64,000 nt of DNA. It comes from an uncultured Paracoccaceae bacterium. GTDB taxonomy: Bacteria; Pseudomonadota; Alphaproteobacteria; Rhodobacterales; Rhodobacteraceae. Below, in pieces: positions 34,707 to 42,454 of the stretch. The stretch's first letter is position 1; the number at the start of each line of letters is the position of its first letter. A program made the position numbers and the translations under genes. Where the stretch lies: contig CANMTD010000005.1 of assembly GCA_947500775.1 (NCBI GenBank), positions 1 through 64,000 on the forward strand. The letters run 5' to 3'. The notes under the pieces are model-generated. The model did no database searches. It saw only the letters and a program-made list of their open reading frames with translations, and was not told the DNA's origin.

Positions 34707-35315
34707 TTATGCCTCCAGCGCCACACCGGCGGCGCGCATTCCGTCGCGGGCCGCGGCCAGCGATCCGTTCAGATCAATTGCGCGGCACAGGTCTTCGCGC
34801 ACGGTGACGTCAAAGCCCAGTTTCGCCGCATCGACGGCCGAAAAATTCACGCAGAAATCGGTGGCCAGCCCGACCAGCGTCAGGGCGGTCACGCCACGGG
34901 TGCGCAGATATCCCTCCAGCCCGGTGGGGGTGGTGTGATCGTTTTCGAAAAACGCGGAATAGCTGTCGATGGCCGCGCGAAACCCTTTGCGGATGATCAA
35001 ATCGGCGGGGTCGGTGTTCAGGCCGGGGTGAAAGGCGGCGCCGTTGCTGCCCTGCACGCAATGATCGGGCCACAGGACCTGCGGGCCGTAGGGCATTTCG
35101 ATTTCGCCAAAAGCATCATGGCCCGGGTGTTGCGACGCGAAAGAGGAATGCCCTGCCGGATGCCAGTCCTGGGTCAGGACCCGCACCTGAAAATCACCCA
35201 TCAGCGCATTGATGGGGTCCACAATCCGGTCGCCCCCCTCCACGGCCAGCGCACCGCCGGGGCAGAAATCATTCTGCACGTCGATCACAATCAGGGCTTC
35301 GGTCGCTGGGCGCAT
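34707..35315 (-). CDS. pncA: Nicotinamidase
   Basis: Cysteine hydrolase that deamidates nicotinamide to nicotinate, 202 residues. The isochorismatase-like fold shows the catalytic Asp in [12 protein letters not shown] (near residue 12), the metal-binding DWHP and SSF region with WPDHCVQGS, the catalytic Lys in IIRKG and the catalytic Cys in [11 protein letters not shown]. The ATG at 35315 has an AAGGA site eight bases away; a GTG two codons earlier is less likely. It is the first gene of pncA-pncB. A 7+7 base inverted repeat lies 75 bases upstream. Confidence 0.95.
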   Translation of the reverse strand: MRPATEALIVIDVQNDFCPGGALAVEGGDRIVDPINALMGDFQVRVLTQDWHPAGHSSFASQHPGHDAFGEIEMPYGPQVLWPDHCVQGSNGAAFHPGLNTDPADLIIRKGFRAAIDSYSAFFENDHTTPTGLEGYLRTRGVTALTLVGLATDFCVNFSAVDAAKLGFDVTVREDLCRAIDLNGSLAAARDGMRAAGVALEA

Positions 35316-35389
35316 GGGCACAATCCTTATTCGGTGGTCAATGCCTACGAAGCGCGGCGGGTATCGTCAACTCATCTGCCGATTTATGG

Positions 35390-35407
35390 TACCTTGATAC
35401 CAAGGTA
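35390..35407. promoter_or_regulatory. Inverted repeat between pncA and the small gene pair
   Basis: TACCTTG (35390-35396), four bases, CAAGGTA (35401-35407): a perfect dyad in the region shared by the divergent pncA and 35430 genes. It is a candidate operator, either for an NAD-salvage regulator or for the small protein encoded at 35430. Confidence 0.5.
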
Positions 35408-35429
35408 AGAATCACCTTATGTAAAGGGC

Positions 35430-35678
35430 ATGAAAAAGATTGAACGCGTCCAAACCGGTTTGCGCCTTGAAAAGCGCCTGCTGAAAGTCCTGAAGGGATT
35501 GGCCGAGCATTTCGACATGCCCGTGGCCGAGCTGATCGAAGGCATCGCCCTGCATGCCTTCGATGGCAAAACCCCTTTTTCGCCCGAAACACTGGAAAAG
35601 ATCGCGCAGTTGAAACTGGTCTACGATCTGGACCTGACCGCCGAAGACAGCCACGCGTTGATGGAGGAACAGACATGA
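35430..35678 (+). CDS. Small conserved hypothetical protein
   Basis: An 82-residue protein I cannot assign. It reads as mostly helical, with a basic start MKKIERVQTGLRLEKRLLKVLKGLAEHFDMPVAELIEGI that resembles a ribbon-helix-helix style DNA-binding protein (short strand, then two helices with a turn at DMPVAELI), followed by an acidic tail. It overlaps the next gene by four bases (ATGA), so translation is coupled. It is divergent from pncA, with a dyad in between that it could bind. DNA binding is inference from shape only. Confidence 0.7.
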   Translation: MKKIERVQTGLRLEKRLLKVLKGLAEHFDMPVAELIEGIALHAFDGKTPFSPETLEKIAQLKLVYDLDLTAEDSHALMEEQT

Positions 35679-36043
35679 CACCCGCCGACATGCTGAAAGC
35701 CCTGGAAAACGGCACGCTTGACCCATCCGAATTTTCCCACCGCGACCATGTGGTCGTTGCCTATGAATGCCTGCAGCAAAGCGATTTTTTCCGCGCCACC
35801 ACGCGGATCGCCGATGGGTTGAGGGCCCTGACCGAAAAGGCCGGTGTGCCCGAAAAATTCAACGCAACCATCACATTCGCCTTCATGAGCCGCATCGCCG
35901 AATACATGCACGACGGCGCCACCTCGGCCGAGGACCTGTTGCAGAAGAATCCCCAATTGCTTGGCGATCTGGATATCCGCAAAACCTATGACGCCGACCG
36001 CCTGTCGCATCCGTTGGCGGTGCAGATCGCGCTTTTGCCCTGA
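35675..36043 (+). CDS. Conserved hypothetical protein with HxDH motif
   Basis: A 122-residue helical protein. It carries the pattern F-S-H-R-D-H-V-x3-YE near residues 20-29, then FNATITFAFMSRI, and ends DADRLSHPLAVQIALLP. The spaced histidines recall a widespread family of small uncharacterised proteins with an N-terminal H-x-x-H block and a C-terminal 'YS.erL.sp.Ar..FllP' pattern; a metal site is possible but not shown. It is translationally coupled to the 82-residue gene upstream by an ATGA overlap. Function unknown. Confidence 0.75.
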   Translation: MTPADMLKALENGTLDPSEFSHRDHVVVAYECLQQSDFFRATTRIADGLRALTEKAGVPEKFNATITFAFMSRIAEYMHDGATSAEDLLQKNPQLLGDLDIRKTYDADRLSHPLAVQIALLP

Positions 36044-36119
36044 AAATGCGACATCCTGGCCCTTCAATTCTGCGCAAGGCTTCTTGATCTGACCGGGATA
36101 GAGGCGTAGAGCGCGGCCC

Positions 36120-37043
36120 ATGTTTATCGTAGCCGCATTATATCATTTCACCCGTTTCAACGATCATGTTGCCTTGCGCGCACCGTTGCAGGATCTGTGC
36201 GACGCGCAGGGCGTGCACGGATCGCTTTTGCTGGCGCAAGAGGGCATCAACGGCACCATCGCCGGCAGTCGCGCCGGTCTGGACCGGGTGCTGTCGCATA
36301 TCCGCGCCCTGCCCGGCTGTTCCGATCTGGAATGGAAGGAAAGCACCGCCAAGGATGCCCCTTTCAGCCGGATGAAGGTCAAGCTGAAGAAAGAGATCGT
36401 GACCATGGGGCAGCCCGATATCGATCCGCTGGCGCGGGTCGGTCACTATGTGGCGCCCGAGGATTGGAACGATCTGATCACATCCCCCGACGTGGCCGTC
36501 ATCGACACCCGCAATGATTACGAGGTGTCGATCGGCACCTTCGAAGGCGCGATTGATCCCGGCACAAAAACATTCCGCGAATTCCCTGAATGGTGGGAAC
36601 AGAACAAACACCGGTTCCACAACAAACGTATCGCGATGTTCTGCACCGGCGGCATCCGCTGTGAAAAATCGACCAACTTTCTGATCGGTCAGGGCGTGGA
36701 AGAGGTGTTTCACCTGAAGGGCGGCATCCTGAAATACCTCGAAGAGGTGCCCGCGGAAAACAGCCAGTGGCACGGCGACTGTTTCGTGTTCGACGAACGG
36801 GTTTCGGTCGGCCACGGGCTGGTCGAAGGCCCGCATCACCTGTGCCGCGCCTGCCGTCGCCCGATCTTGCCCGAAGACCGGAACAGGCCCGAATATGAGG
36901 AAGGCGTGCAGTGCCATCAGTGCAAGGATGAACACAGCGACGCCGACCGGGAACGGTTCCGCGAACGCCAGAAACAGATCGCATTGTCCAAGGCCCGGGG
37001 CGAGGTGCATATGGGCGCGATGCGCAAACCCGCCCTGGGTTAG
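36120..37043 (+). CDS. trhO: tRNA uridine(34) hydroxylase TrhO (YceA family)
   Basis: Rhodanese-domain enzyme that hydroxylates uridine 34 of tRNAs using molecular oxygen, the first step to 5-carboxymethoxyuridine-type modification. It has 307 residues. The N-terminal domain (1-95) has [15 protein letters not shown], and the rhodanese domain (about 120-215) has [21 protein letters not shown] and the active-site loop CTGGIRC at 175-181. The C-terminal domain carries two Cys pairs, CRAC and CHQC, likely zinc-binding. It is a single gene, convergent with the LacI regulator gene with 20 bases between. Confidence 0.93.
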   Translation: MFIVAALYHFTRFNDHVALRAPLQDLCDAQGVHGSLLLAQEGINGTIAGSRAGLDRVLSHIRALPGCSDLEWKESTAKDAPFSRMKVKLKKEIVTMGQPDIDPLARVGHYVAPEDWNDLITSPDVAVIDTRNDYEVSIGTFEGAIDPGTKTFREFPEWWEQNKHRFHNKRIAMFCTGGIRCEKSTNFLIGQGVEEVFHLKGGILKYLEEVPAENSQWHGDCFVFDERVSVGHGLVEGPHHLCRACRRPILPEDRNRPEYEEGVQCHQCKDEHSDADRERFRERQKQIALSKARGEVHMGAMRKPALG

Positions 37044-37063
37044 GCCAACCCAAGCGGATTGAA

Positions 37064-38101
37064 TCAGATCAGGGCGTCGCCTTCGGCATTCGCCGGGCCA
37101 AGTGACGCCCGTTTTATGAATTCCGTTTTCAACTCGATGCTTTCGACCCCCTGCGCGCCAGAGATACGGGCCAGCAACAGTTCCGCCGCACAACGCCCCA
37201 TTTCGATCTGCGGCACCCGCACCGTCGCAAGCGGCGGCGACACCACCGCCGCCAGACCGATATCGTCGAACCCGGTGACAGAGACATCATGCGGTATCCG
37301 GATGCCCGCGTCCCGGGCCTGCATCATCGCCCCCGCCGCCAGCACGTCATTGCCGCAGATGACGGCGGTCGGGGGGTCGGACTGCGCCATGATCCTGGCA
37401 AAGGCCTCGGCCCCGTATTCCAGCCGAAACCCCACCTCGACCACCTGACTAAGCCGGGCGCCCTGCCCGAACGCCGCAATCGCGGACCTGACCCCCGCCA
37501 GACGATCCCGGGCGCGGTCGTTGTTATCGGTAAACCCCGCGATCATCGCGATATTGCGGTGCCCATAGGCCAGCACATGCTGCGTGGCCTGAAACGCCGC
37601 CTTTTGGTTGTCGAATCCCACAAACAACTGATCGGGATCATCTTCGAAACACCAGGACACCACATAGGGCACCGACCGCTTTGCCAGAAACTCCCGCGTC
37701 TCGGCCGGGCGTTCATTGCCGATCAGCAACAGACCACCCGCGCCATTGGCCAGCAGGGACCGTATCTGGCGCAATTCATGTTCCGGGTCATACCCGGTGC
37801 TGGCCACCAACAGCGTGACCCCGGCCTCGGACAGCACTTCCTCAAAGGCCTGCACCCCGCTTGCGAACATCGCGTTCGCCATGGTGGGAATGATCGCCCC
37901 CACGGTGTTGATACGGTTCGAGGCCAGCGCACGACCGCCAAAATTGGGCGTATACCCCAGCGAATTGATGGCCGCCTGAATCCGGTCGCGCGTTTTTTTC
38001 GCCACCTTGTCGGGATCGTTCAGCGCACGCGAAATGGTCGCCGTCGACACACGGGCCAATCGGGACACATCTTCAAGCGTGGGGGCGCCTGTCCGTTTCA
38101 T
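37064..38101 (-). CDS. LacI-family transcriptional regulator
   Basis: A 345-residue repressor. The helix-turn-helix and hinge helix occupy about residues 7-60 (TLEDVSRLARVSTATISRALNDPDKV, then GRALASNRINTVG), followed by a periplasmic-binding-protein-like sensor domain of two lobes. It is divergent from hpsN, and two perfect AAGCGCTT-centred palindromes lie in the gap, so it most likely controls the DHPS operon and perhaps itself. The inducer would then be DHPS or a product such as sulfolactate. That is inference from position. Confidence 0.92.
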   Translation of the reverse strand: MKRTGAPTLEDVSRLARVSTATISRALNDPDKVAKKTRDRIQAAINSLGYTPNFGGRALASNRINTVGAIIPTMANAMFASGVQAFEEVLSEAGVTLLVASTGYDPEHELRQIRSLLANGAGGLLLIGNERPAETREFLAKRSVPYVVSWCFEDDPDQLFVGFDNQKAAFQATQHVLAYGHRNIAMIAGFTDNNDRARDRLAGVRSAIAAFGQGARLSQVVEVGFRLEYGAEAFARIMAQSDPPTAVICGNDVLAAGAMMQARDAGIRIPHDVSVTGFDDIGLAAVVSPPLATVRVPQIEMGRCAAELLLARISGAQGVESIELKTEFIKRASLGPANAEGDALI

Positions 38102-38172
38102 CCGCTGTTTCAGTCTCTGTTACACCTTGATTGGCCTTTTATTTCATACGTCAGATCAATGGCCAAGCGAAA

Positions 38173-38208
38173 TGCAAGCGCTTGCAAGAAATGATGTAAG
38201 CGCTTACA
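38173..38208. promoter_or_regulatory. Twin LacI-type operators upstream of hpsN
   Basis: Two perfect 14-base palindromes, TGCAAGCGCTTGCA at 38173-38186 and TGTAAGCGCTTACA at 38195-38208, with centres 22 bases apart (about two helical turns). Both are centred on CG inside AAGCGCTT, the hallmark of LacI-family sites. Confidence 0.9.
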
Positions 38209-38281
38209 CTTTCGAACACGAAGCATCGCGCGGATATATTGGTGCGTCTTCGGCCCGCTATCTTTGAACAGGACGTATTGA

Positions 38282-39589
38282 ATGGCCCGTGTCTATCTTA
38301 AAAAAGCCGCCAAAACCGCCGCCACAGATGCCGGGGACGTGCGCGAAACCGTTCAAAACATCCTGAACGATATCGAAACGGGCGGTGATGCCGCCGCCCT
38401 GAAATACGCCCGCAAATTCGATCAGTATCAGGGCAGCATCCTGCTGAGCGAAGAAGAGATCGCCGCCGCCACGACGCTGGTGTCGCAAAAGCTGAAAGAC
38501 GACATCGCCTTTGCCCATGACAACGTCCGCCGCTTTGCCGAGGTTCAGAAATCCACCCTGCAGGATGTCGAGCTTGAGATCGTGCCGGGCATGATCCTTG
38601 GTCAAAAGGCAATTCCGGTGCGGGCCGCCGGATGCTATATCCCCGGCGGGCGCTACAGCCATATCGCCAGCGCGATCATGACCGTCACGACCGCCAAGGT
38701 GGCTGGCTGCGAACATATCACCGCCTGTTCGCCGCCGCGCATGGGCGAAGGCATCGCCCCGGCAATCATCTATGCCGCCGATCTGTGCGGCGCCAACCGT
38801 ATCCTGTCGATGGGCGGGGTTCAGGGCGTGGCCGCGATGACCTTTGGCCTGTTCGATCTGCCCCCGGCCGATATTCTGGTGGGCCCCGGCAACCAGTTCG
38901 TGGCCGAAGCCAAGCGCATCCTGTTCGGCCGGGTCGGCATCGACATGATTGCGGGGCCCACCGACAGCCTGATTCTGGCCGATGCCACCGCCGATCCGTT
39001 CATCGTGGCCACCGATCTGGTTGGACAGGCCGAACACGGCTATAACTCGCCCGTCTGGCTGGTGACGGATGACCGGGAACTGGCCGAAAAAGTGATGGCG
39101 CTGGTCCCCGGCCTGATCGCCGATCTGCCCGAATTGAACCGCCAGAACGCCGAAGCCGCCTGGCGCGACTATGCCGAGGTGATCCTTTGCGCCGACCGCG
39201 CGGAAATGGCCGCCACATCGGATGATTACGCCCCCGAACATCTGACCGTACAGGCCGATGATCTGCCCTGGTGGCTGGACCGGCTGCAATGTTACGGGTC
39301 GCTGTTTCTGGGCGAAGAAACCACCGTGGCCTTTGGCGACAAGGCATCGGGCACCAACCATGTGCTGCCCACCTCGCAATCGGCAAAATATACCGGTGGC
39401 CTTTCGGTCCATAAATACATGAAGATCGTGACGTGGCAGCAAGCCACCCGCACGGGCGCCAAACCCGTGGCCGAGGCCACCGCCCGCATATCGCGACTGG
39501 AAGGGATGGAAGGACATGCACGCACCGCCGACGTCCGGCTACGCAAATATTTCCCGGACGAATATTTCGATCTGTCCGCCGCGGAATAG
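38282..39589 (+). CDS. hpsN: Sulfopropanediol 3-dehydrogenase HpsN (histidinol dehydrogenase family)
   Basis: NAD-dependent, zinc-binding enzyme of the histidinol dehydrogenase family, 435 residues. HpsN carries out the four-electron oxidation of (R)-2,3-dihydroxypropane-1-sulfonate (DHPS) to (R)-sulfolactate. Family residues are intact: GCYIPGGRY, GPGNQFVAEAKR, GPTDSL, DLVGQAEHG (zinc ligands), the EH pair in YAPEHLTV and SVHKYMK near the end. No histidine biosynthesis gene is near; instead a dehydrogenase pair and sulfopyruvate decarboxylase genes follow, which argues for HpsN over HisD. It is the first gene of the operon, behind LacI operators, with an AGGA site before ATG. Confidence 0.88.
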   Translation: MARVYLKKAAKTAATDAGDVRETVQNILNDIETGGDAAALKYARKFDQYQGSILLSEEEIAAATTLVSQKLKDDIAFAHDNVRRFAEVQKSTLQDVELEIVPGMILGQKAIPVRAAGCYIPGGRYSHIASAIMTVTTAKVAGCEHITACSPPRMGEGIAPAIIYAADLCGANRILSMGGVQGVAAMTFGLFDLPPADILVGPGNQFVAEAKRILFGRVGIDMIAGPTDSLILADATADPFIVATDLVGQAEHGYNSPVWLVTDDRELAEKVMALVPGLIADLPELNRQNAEAAWRDYAEVILCADRAEMAATSDDYAPEHLTVQADDLPWWLDRLQCYGSLFLGEETTVAFGDKASGTNHVLPTSQSAKYTGGLSVHKYMKIVTWQQATRTGAKPVAEATARISRLEGMEGHARTADVRLRKYFPDEYFDLSAAE

Positions 39590-39595
39590 ACCCTG

Positions 39596-40348
39596 ATGTC
39601 CGGCCTGTTCGATGTCAGCGGCAAGGTGATCTGCGTCACCGGCGCCAGCAGCGGCCTTGGCCGGGCCGCCGGAACAGCTTTGGCCGCCGCCGAGGCGCAG
39701 GTTGTGGGCGTGGCCCGGCGGGCCGACCAACTGGCCGCATGGCAATCCGAGGCTGGCGGCGTAACCGCAATCGTGCCCGCCGATCTGTCCGACAGGGACG
39801 CCCTGACCCGGATTGCCGGGCATGTCGCGGAACCCTTCGGACCACCCGATATCCTGATCAACGCCGCCGGAATCAACCCCCGCCAGCACGCCGATACGGT
39901 GACCGCCAAAAGCTGGGACAGGACGCTTGATCTGAACCTGTCCGCCCCGTTCTTTCTGGCGCAGGCGATGGTTCCGGCCATGAAGGCGCGCGGCTGGGGG
40001 CGGATCGTCAACTTCGCCTCGCTGCAATCGCGGCGCGCCTTTGCAAACGGCATCAGCTATGGCGCCTCAAAAGGCGGGATCGAACAGCTGACCCGCGCCA
40101 TGGCCGAGGCTTGGTCGCGCGACGGCATCACCGCCAATGCGCTGGCCCCCGGTTTCTTTCCCACCGAACCGACCGGCCCGGTGTTCGCCGACCCGGAACT
40201 GGCCCGGCGCAATGCCGATCAGACCTGTATCGGGCGTAACGGCGCCCCCGGCGATCTGATCGGGCCGCTGATGTTTTTCTGTTCGGCCGCGTCCGACTAT
40301 GTGACCGGCCAGACCCTGTTCGTTGACGGAGGATTCACCGCAAAATGA
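39596..40348 (+). CDS. Short-chain dehydrogenase, probable DHPS 2-dehydrogenase (HpsO/HpsP-type)
   Basis: A 250-residue SDR with the cofactor motif TGASSGLG (about residues 15-22), the NAAG motif and the catalytic Ser-Tyr-Lys set with YGASK near residue 155. The C-terminus DYVTGQTLFVDGGF is typical. In known DHPS gene clusters two dehydrogenases, HpsO and HpsP, interconvert the enantiomers of DHPS through the 2-keto form so that HpsN can use all of it; this SDR and the next gene are the likely pair. Which letter applies to which is not settled here. It lies six bases after hpsN and overlaps the next gene by four. Confidence 0.82.
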   Translation: MSGLFDVSGKVICVTGASSGLGRAAGTALAAAEAQVVGVARRADQLAAWQSEAGGVTAIVPADLSDRDALTRIAGHVAEPFGPPDILINAAGINPRQHADTVTAKSWDRTLDLNLSAPFFLAQAMVPAMKARGWGRIVNFASLQSRRAFANGISYGASKGGIEQLTRAMAEAWSRDGITANALAPGFFPTEPTGPVFADPELARRNADQTCIGRNGAPGDLIGPLMFFCSAASDYVTGQTLFVDGGFTAK

Positions 40349-41352
40349 AAGCGCTGGTTTATACGGGCGTCGAAACCCTGACCTATGGCGACGCGCCCCG
40401 CCCCACGCCGAAAGACGGCGAAGATCTGGTGCGGATCATGGCCTCGGGCATCTGCGGGTCCGACATGCACGCCTTTCTGGGCCATGACGAACGGCGCCCC
40501 GCCCCGCTGATCCTGGGGCACGAGGCCGCGGGCGTTGTCACCGGGGGGCCGGACGACGGGCGGCGGGTCACGATCAACCCGCTTGTCGCCTGCGGCACCT
40601 GCCGCGATTGCGTGGCGGGCCATACGAATATCTGCGCCAACCGCCAGAACATCTCGCTCCCGCCGCGCGACGGGGCCTTTGCCGAATATGTGTCGGTGCC
40701 GCGTAGAAATCTGGTCACCGTGCCGGACGACGTATCGCTGCAACATGCCGCGCTGGTCGAACCTTTGGCCTGTGGCTGGCACGCGGTGCGGCTGGGTCAG
40801 CGGGCCTTGGGCCAGCCGCTAGACGATCTGCGCTGCCTTGTCATCGGCGGCGGCGCCATCGGTGTGGGGGCCGCGCTGGCGCTGGCCGCCTTCGGAGCCG
40901 GCAGCATCGTGGTGCTGGAACCCAATGAGGTGCGGCGCGCCTATCTTGACGGGATCGCGGGGTTCACCACCTGCGGGCCCGGCGACAGCAATCGGCCCCA
41001 ACCGGGCACGGTTGATTTTGTCATTGATGCCGTGGGCTTTGCCGCCACTCGCGCCGATGCCAGCGCCTTTGCCCGCCCCGGCGGGGTCATCGCCCACATC
41101 GGGCTGGGCGAGGCCACCGGCGGGCTGGATATCCGCCGCATGACCCTGCAGGAAATCACCTTTATCGGCACCTATACCTATACCGCCGCCGATTTCGCCG
41201 ATACCGCGCAGGCCGTGTTTGACGGCAGGTTCGGGCCGCTGGACTGGACCGAAACCCGCCCCCTTTCCGCAGGTCAGGCCGCCTTTGCCGATATTCGTGC
41301 AGGCAGGGTCGCGGCCCCGAAAATCATTCTGATCCCCGAACATCTGGAGTAA
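40345..41352 (+). CDS. Zinc-dependent alcohol dehydrogenase, probable DHPS 2-dehydrogenase (HpsO/HpsP-type)
   Basis: Medium-chain dehydrogenase of 335 residues. The catalytic zinc site uses Cys37 (GICGSD) and the His59-Glu60 pair (ILGHEAAG); the structural zinc site is Cys83, 86, 89 and 97. The NAD-binding motif is VIGGGAIGVG near residue 165. Overlapping the SDR by four bases (ATGA), it is translationally coupled. Together they fit the enantiomer-converting pair of the DHPS pathway, acting on (S)-DHPS and its keto form. A broader sugar alcohol dehydrogenase is the alternative. Confidence 0.82.
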   Translation: MKALVYTGVETLTYGDAPRPTPKDGEDLVRIMASGICGSDMHAFLGHDERRPAPLILGHEAAGVVTGGPDDGRRVTINPLVACGTCRDCVAGHTNICANRQNISLPPRDGAFAEYVSVPRRNLVTVPDDVSLQHAALVEPLACGWHAVRLGQRALGQPLDDLRCLVIGGGAIGVGAALALAAFGAGSIVVLEPNEVRRAYLDGIAGFTTCGPGDSNRPQPGTVDFVIDAVGFAATRADASAFARPGGVIAHIGLGEATGGLDIRRMTLQEITFIGTYTYTAADFADTAQAVFDGRFGPLDWTETRPLSAGQAAFADIRAGRVAAPKIILIPEHLE

Positions 41353-41357
41353 CACCC

Positions 41358-41855
41358 GTGTCCATCAACAAGAAGATCGTCGATGATCTTGTCGCCAATG
41401 ACATCGAATTCGTGACGACCGTGCCCTGCAAACAGCTTGCCGGCGTGATTGACGAGGTCGAGGCACGTCCCGAAATCTATCACATCCCGTCCAACAAGGA
41501 AGACGAAGGCATGGGCCTGTGCGCGGGGGCCTTCATGGGCGGCAAACGCCCGGCGATCATCATGCAGAACACCGCCATCGGGGTCACGATCAACACGCTG
41601 GTCACGCTGATACAGTTCTATCGGATGCCCCTGCCGATGCTGATCAGCTTTCGCGGCGAGTTGAAAGAGCCTGTCGCCTGTCAGGTCGAAATGGCCGTAC
41701 ACACCAAGGCGTTGCTGAGCCAGCTGAACATCCCGACCTATCATTTCCACAAACAACAGGATGCCGAAGAACTGGACGCGATCCTGAAATACACCTTCAT
41801 GTGCAACAAACCCGTCGCGATCCTGACCGACGCGACCTTCTGGGGAGGCTACTAA
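41358..41855 (+). CDS. comD: Sulfopyruvate decarboxylase alpha subunit
   Basis: A 165-residue protein matching the N-terminal (pyrimidine-binding) half of thiamine diphosphate enzymes, opening MSINKKIVDDLVANDIEFVTTVPCKQLAGVIDEV. The Glu that activates the cofactor is in SNKEDEGMGLCAGAF near residue 52. It starts at GTG and lies five bases after the alcohol dehydrogenase. With ComE it decarboxylates 3-sulfopyruvate to sulfoacetaldehyde. Split alpha and beta genes are the usual arrangement. A phosphonopyruvate decarboxylase is the nearest alternative but is normally a single chain. Confidence 0.9.
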   Translation: MSINKKIVDDLVANDIEFVTTVPCKQLAGVIDEVEARPEIYHIPSNKEDEGMGLCAGAFMGGKRPAIIMQNTAIGVTINTLVTLIQFYRMPLPMLISFRGELKEPVACQVEMAVHTKALLSQLNIPTYHFHKQQDAEELDAILKYTFMCNKPVAILTDATFWGGY

Positions 41856-41856
41856 G

Positions 41857-42411
41857 ATGATCCGTTCCGAAGTCCTGCGCGACATCGCGCCCATCCTTCG
41901 CGATCAACTGGTGGTCTGCAACATCGGCCTGCCCAGTCAGGAACTGCATATGATCGACGATCAGCCCACCAATTTCTATATGCTGGGGACGATGGGGCTG
42001 GCGTCCTCTATCGGGTTGGGGCTGGCGCTGGCGCAGCCCAAAAAGGTGATCACCATTGATGGGGACGGATCGGTGCTGACCAATCTGGGCACCCTGCCGA
42101 CGATTGCCAACAATGTGGCCGATAATTTCATCCTGCTGATCATCGACAACGGCAGCTATGGCTCGACCGGCGATCAGCCGACCTATGCCGGGAAAAAGAC
42201 ATCGCTCAGCGCGGTGGCCACGGCCTGCGGCTGTGACAACGTGGTCGAATGTCAGGCCGAAGACACGCCCGCCGTTCTGCAGGCCGCGCTGGACAGCGAC
42301 CGGATGACGGTCATCGTCTGCAAATGCGACAGCGGCAATATCAAGCTGCCGGTGATCACCAAGGACCCGGTTGTCATCCGCGACCGGTTCATGACTGCGG
42401 TGCAAAGCTGA
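41857..42411 (+). CDS. comE: Sulfopyruvate decarboxylase beta subunit
   Basis: A 184-residue protein matching the diphosphate-binding half of thiamine enzymes. The magnesium/thiamine diphosphate motif is IDGDGSVLTNLGTLPTIANNVADNFILLIIDN, a GDG-x(25-30)-N pattern near residues 67-97. MGLASSIGLGLALAQ precedes it. It begins one base after comD and ends the hps-com operon. The product sulfoacetaldehyde is usually split by Xsc to acetyl phosphate and sulfite; xsc is not in this window. Confidence 0.9.
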   Translation: MIRSEVLRDIAPILRDQLVVCNIGLPSQELHMIDDQPTNFYMLGTMGLASSIGLGLALAQPKKVITIDGDGSVLTNLGTLPTIANNVADNFILLIIDNGSYGSTGDQPTYAGKKTSLSAVATACGCDNVVECQAEDTPAVLQAALDSDRMTVIVCKCDSGNIKLPVITKDPVVIRDRFMTAVQS

Positions 42412-42415
42412 CACT

Positions 42416-42447
42416 GGATTGCGGGTGCCTTGAAGCATCCGCAATCC
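42416..42447. terminator. Hairpin between convergent comE and hydroxyacid dehydrogenase genes
   Basis: A 13-base arm (42416-42428) pairs with 42435-42447 with one G-U pair and a 6-base loop. There is no long T run on either side. It fills most of the 43-base gap between two convergent operons, so it probably terminates both. Confidence 0.7.
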
Positions 42448-42454
42448 GTTCTGC

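Noticed and set aside
38282-39589. Considered as hisD of histidine biosynthesis
   Set aside because: No his genes are near, and the neighbours (SDR, zinc dehydrogenase, comDE) define the DHPS pathway, where HpsN is of the HisD family.
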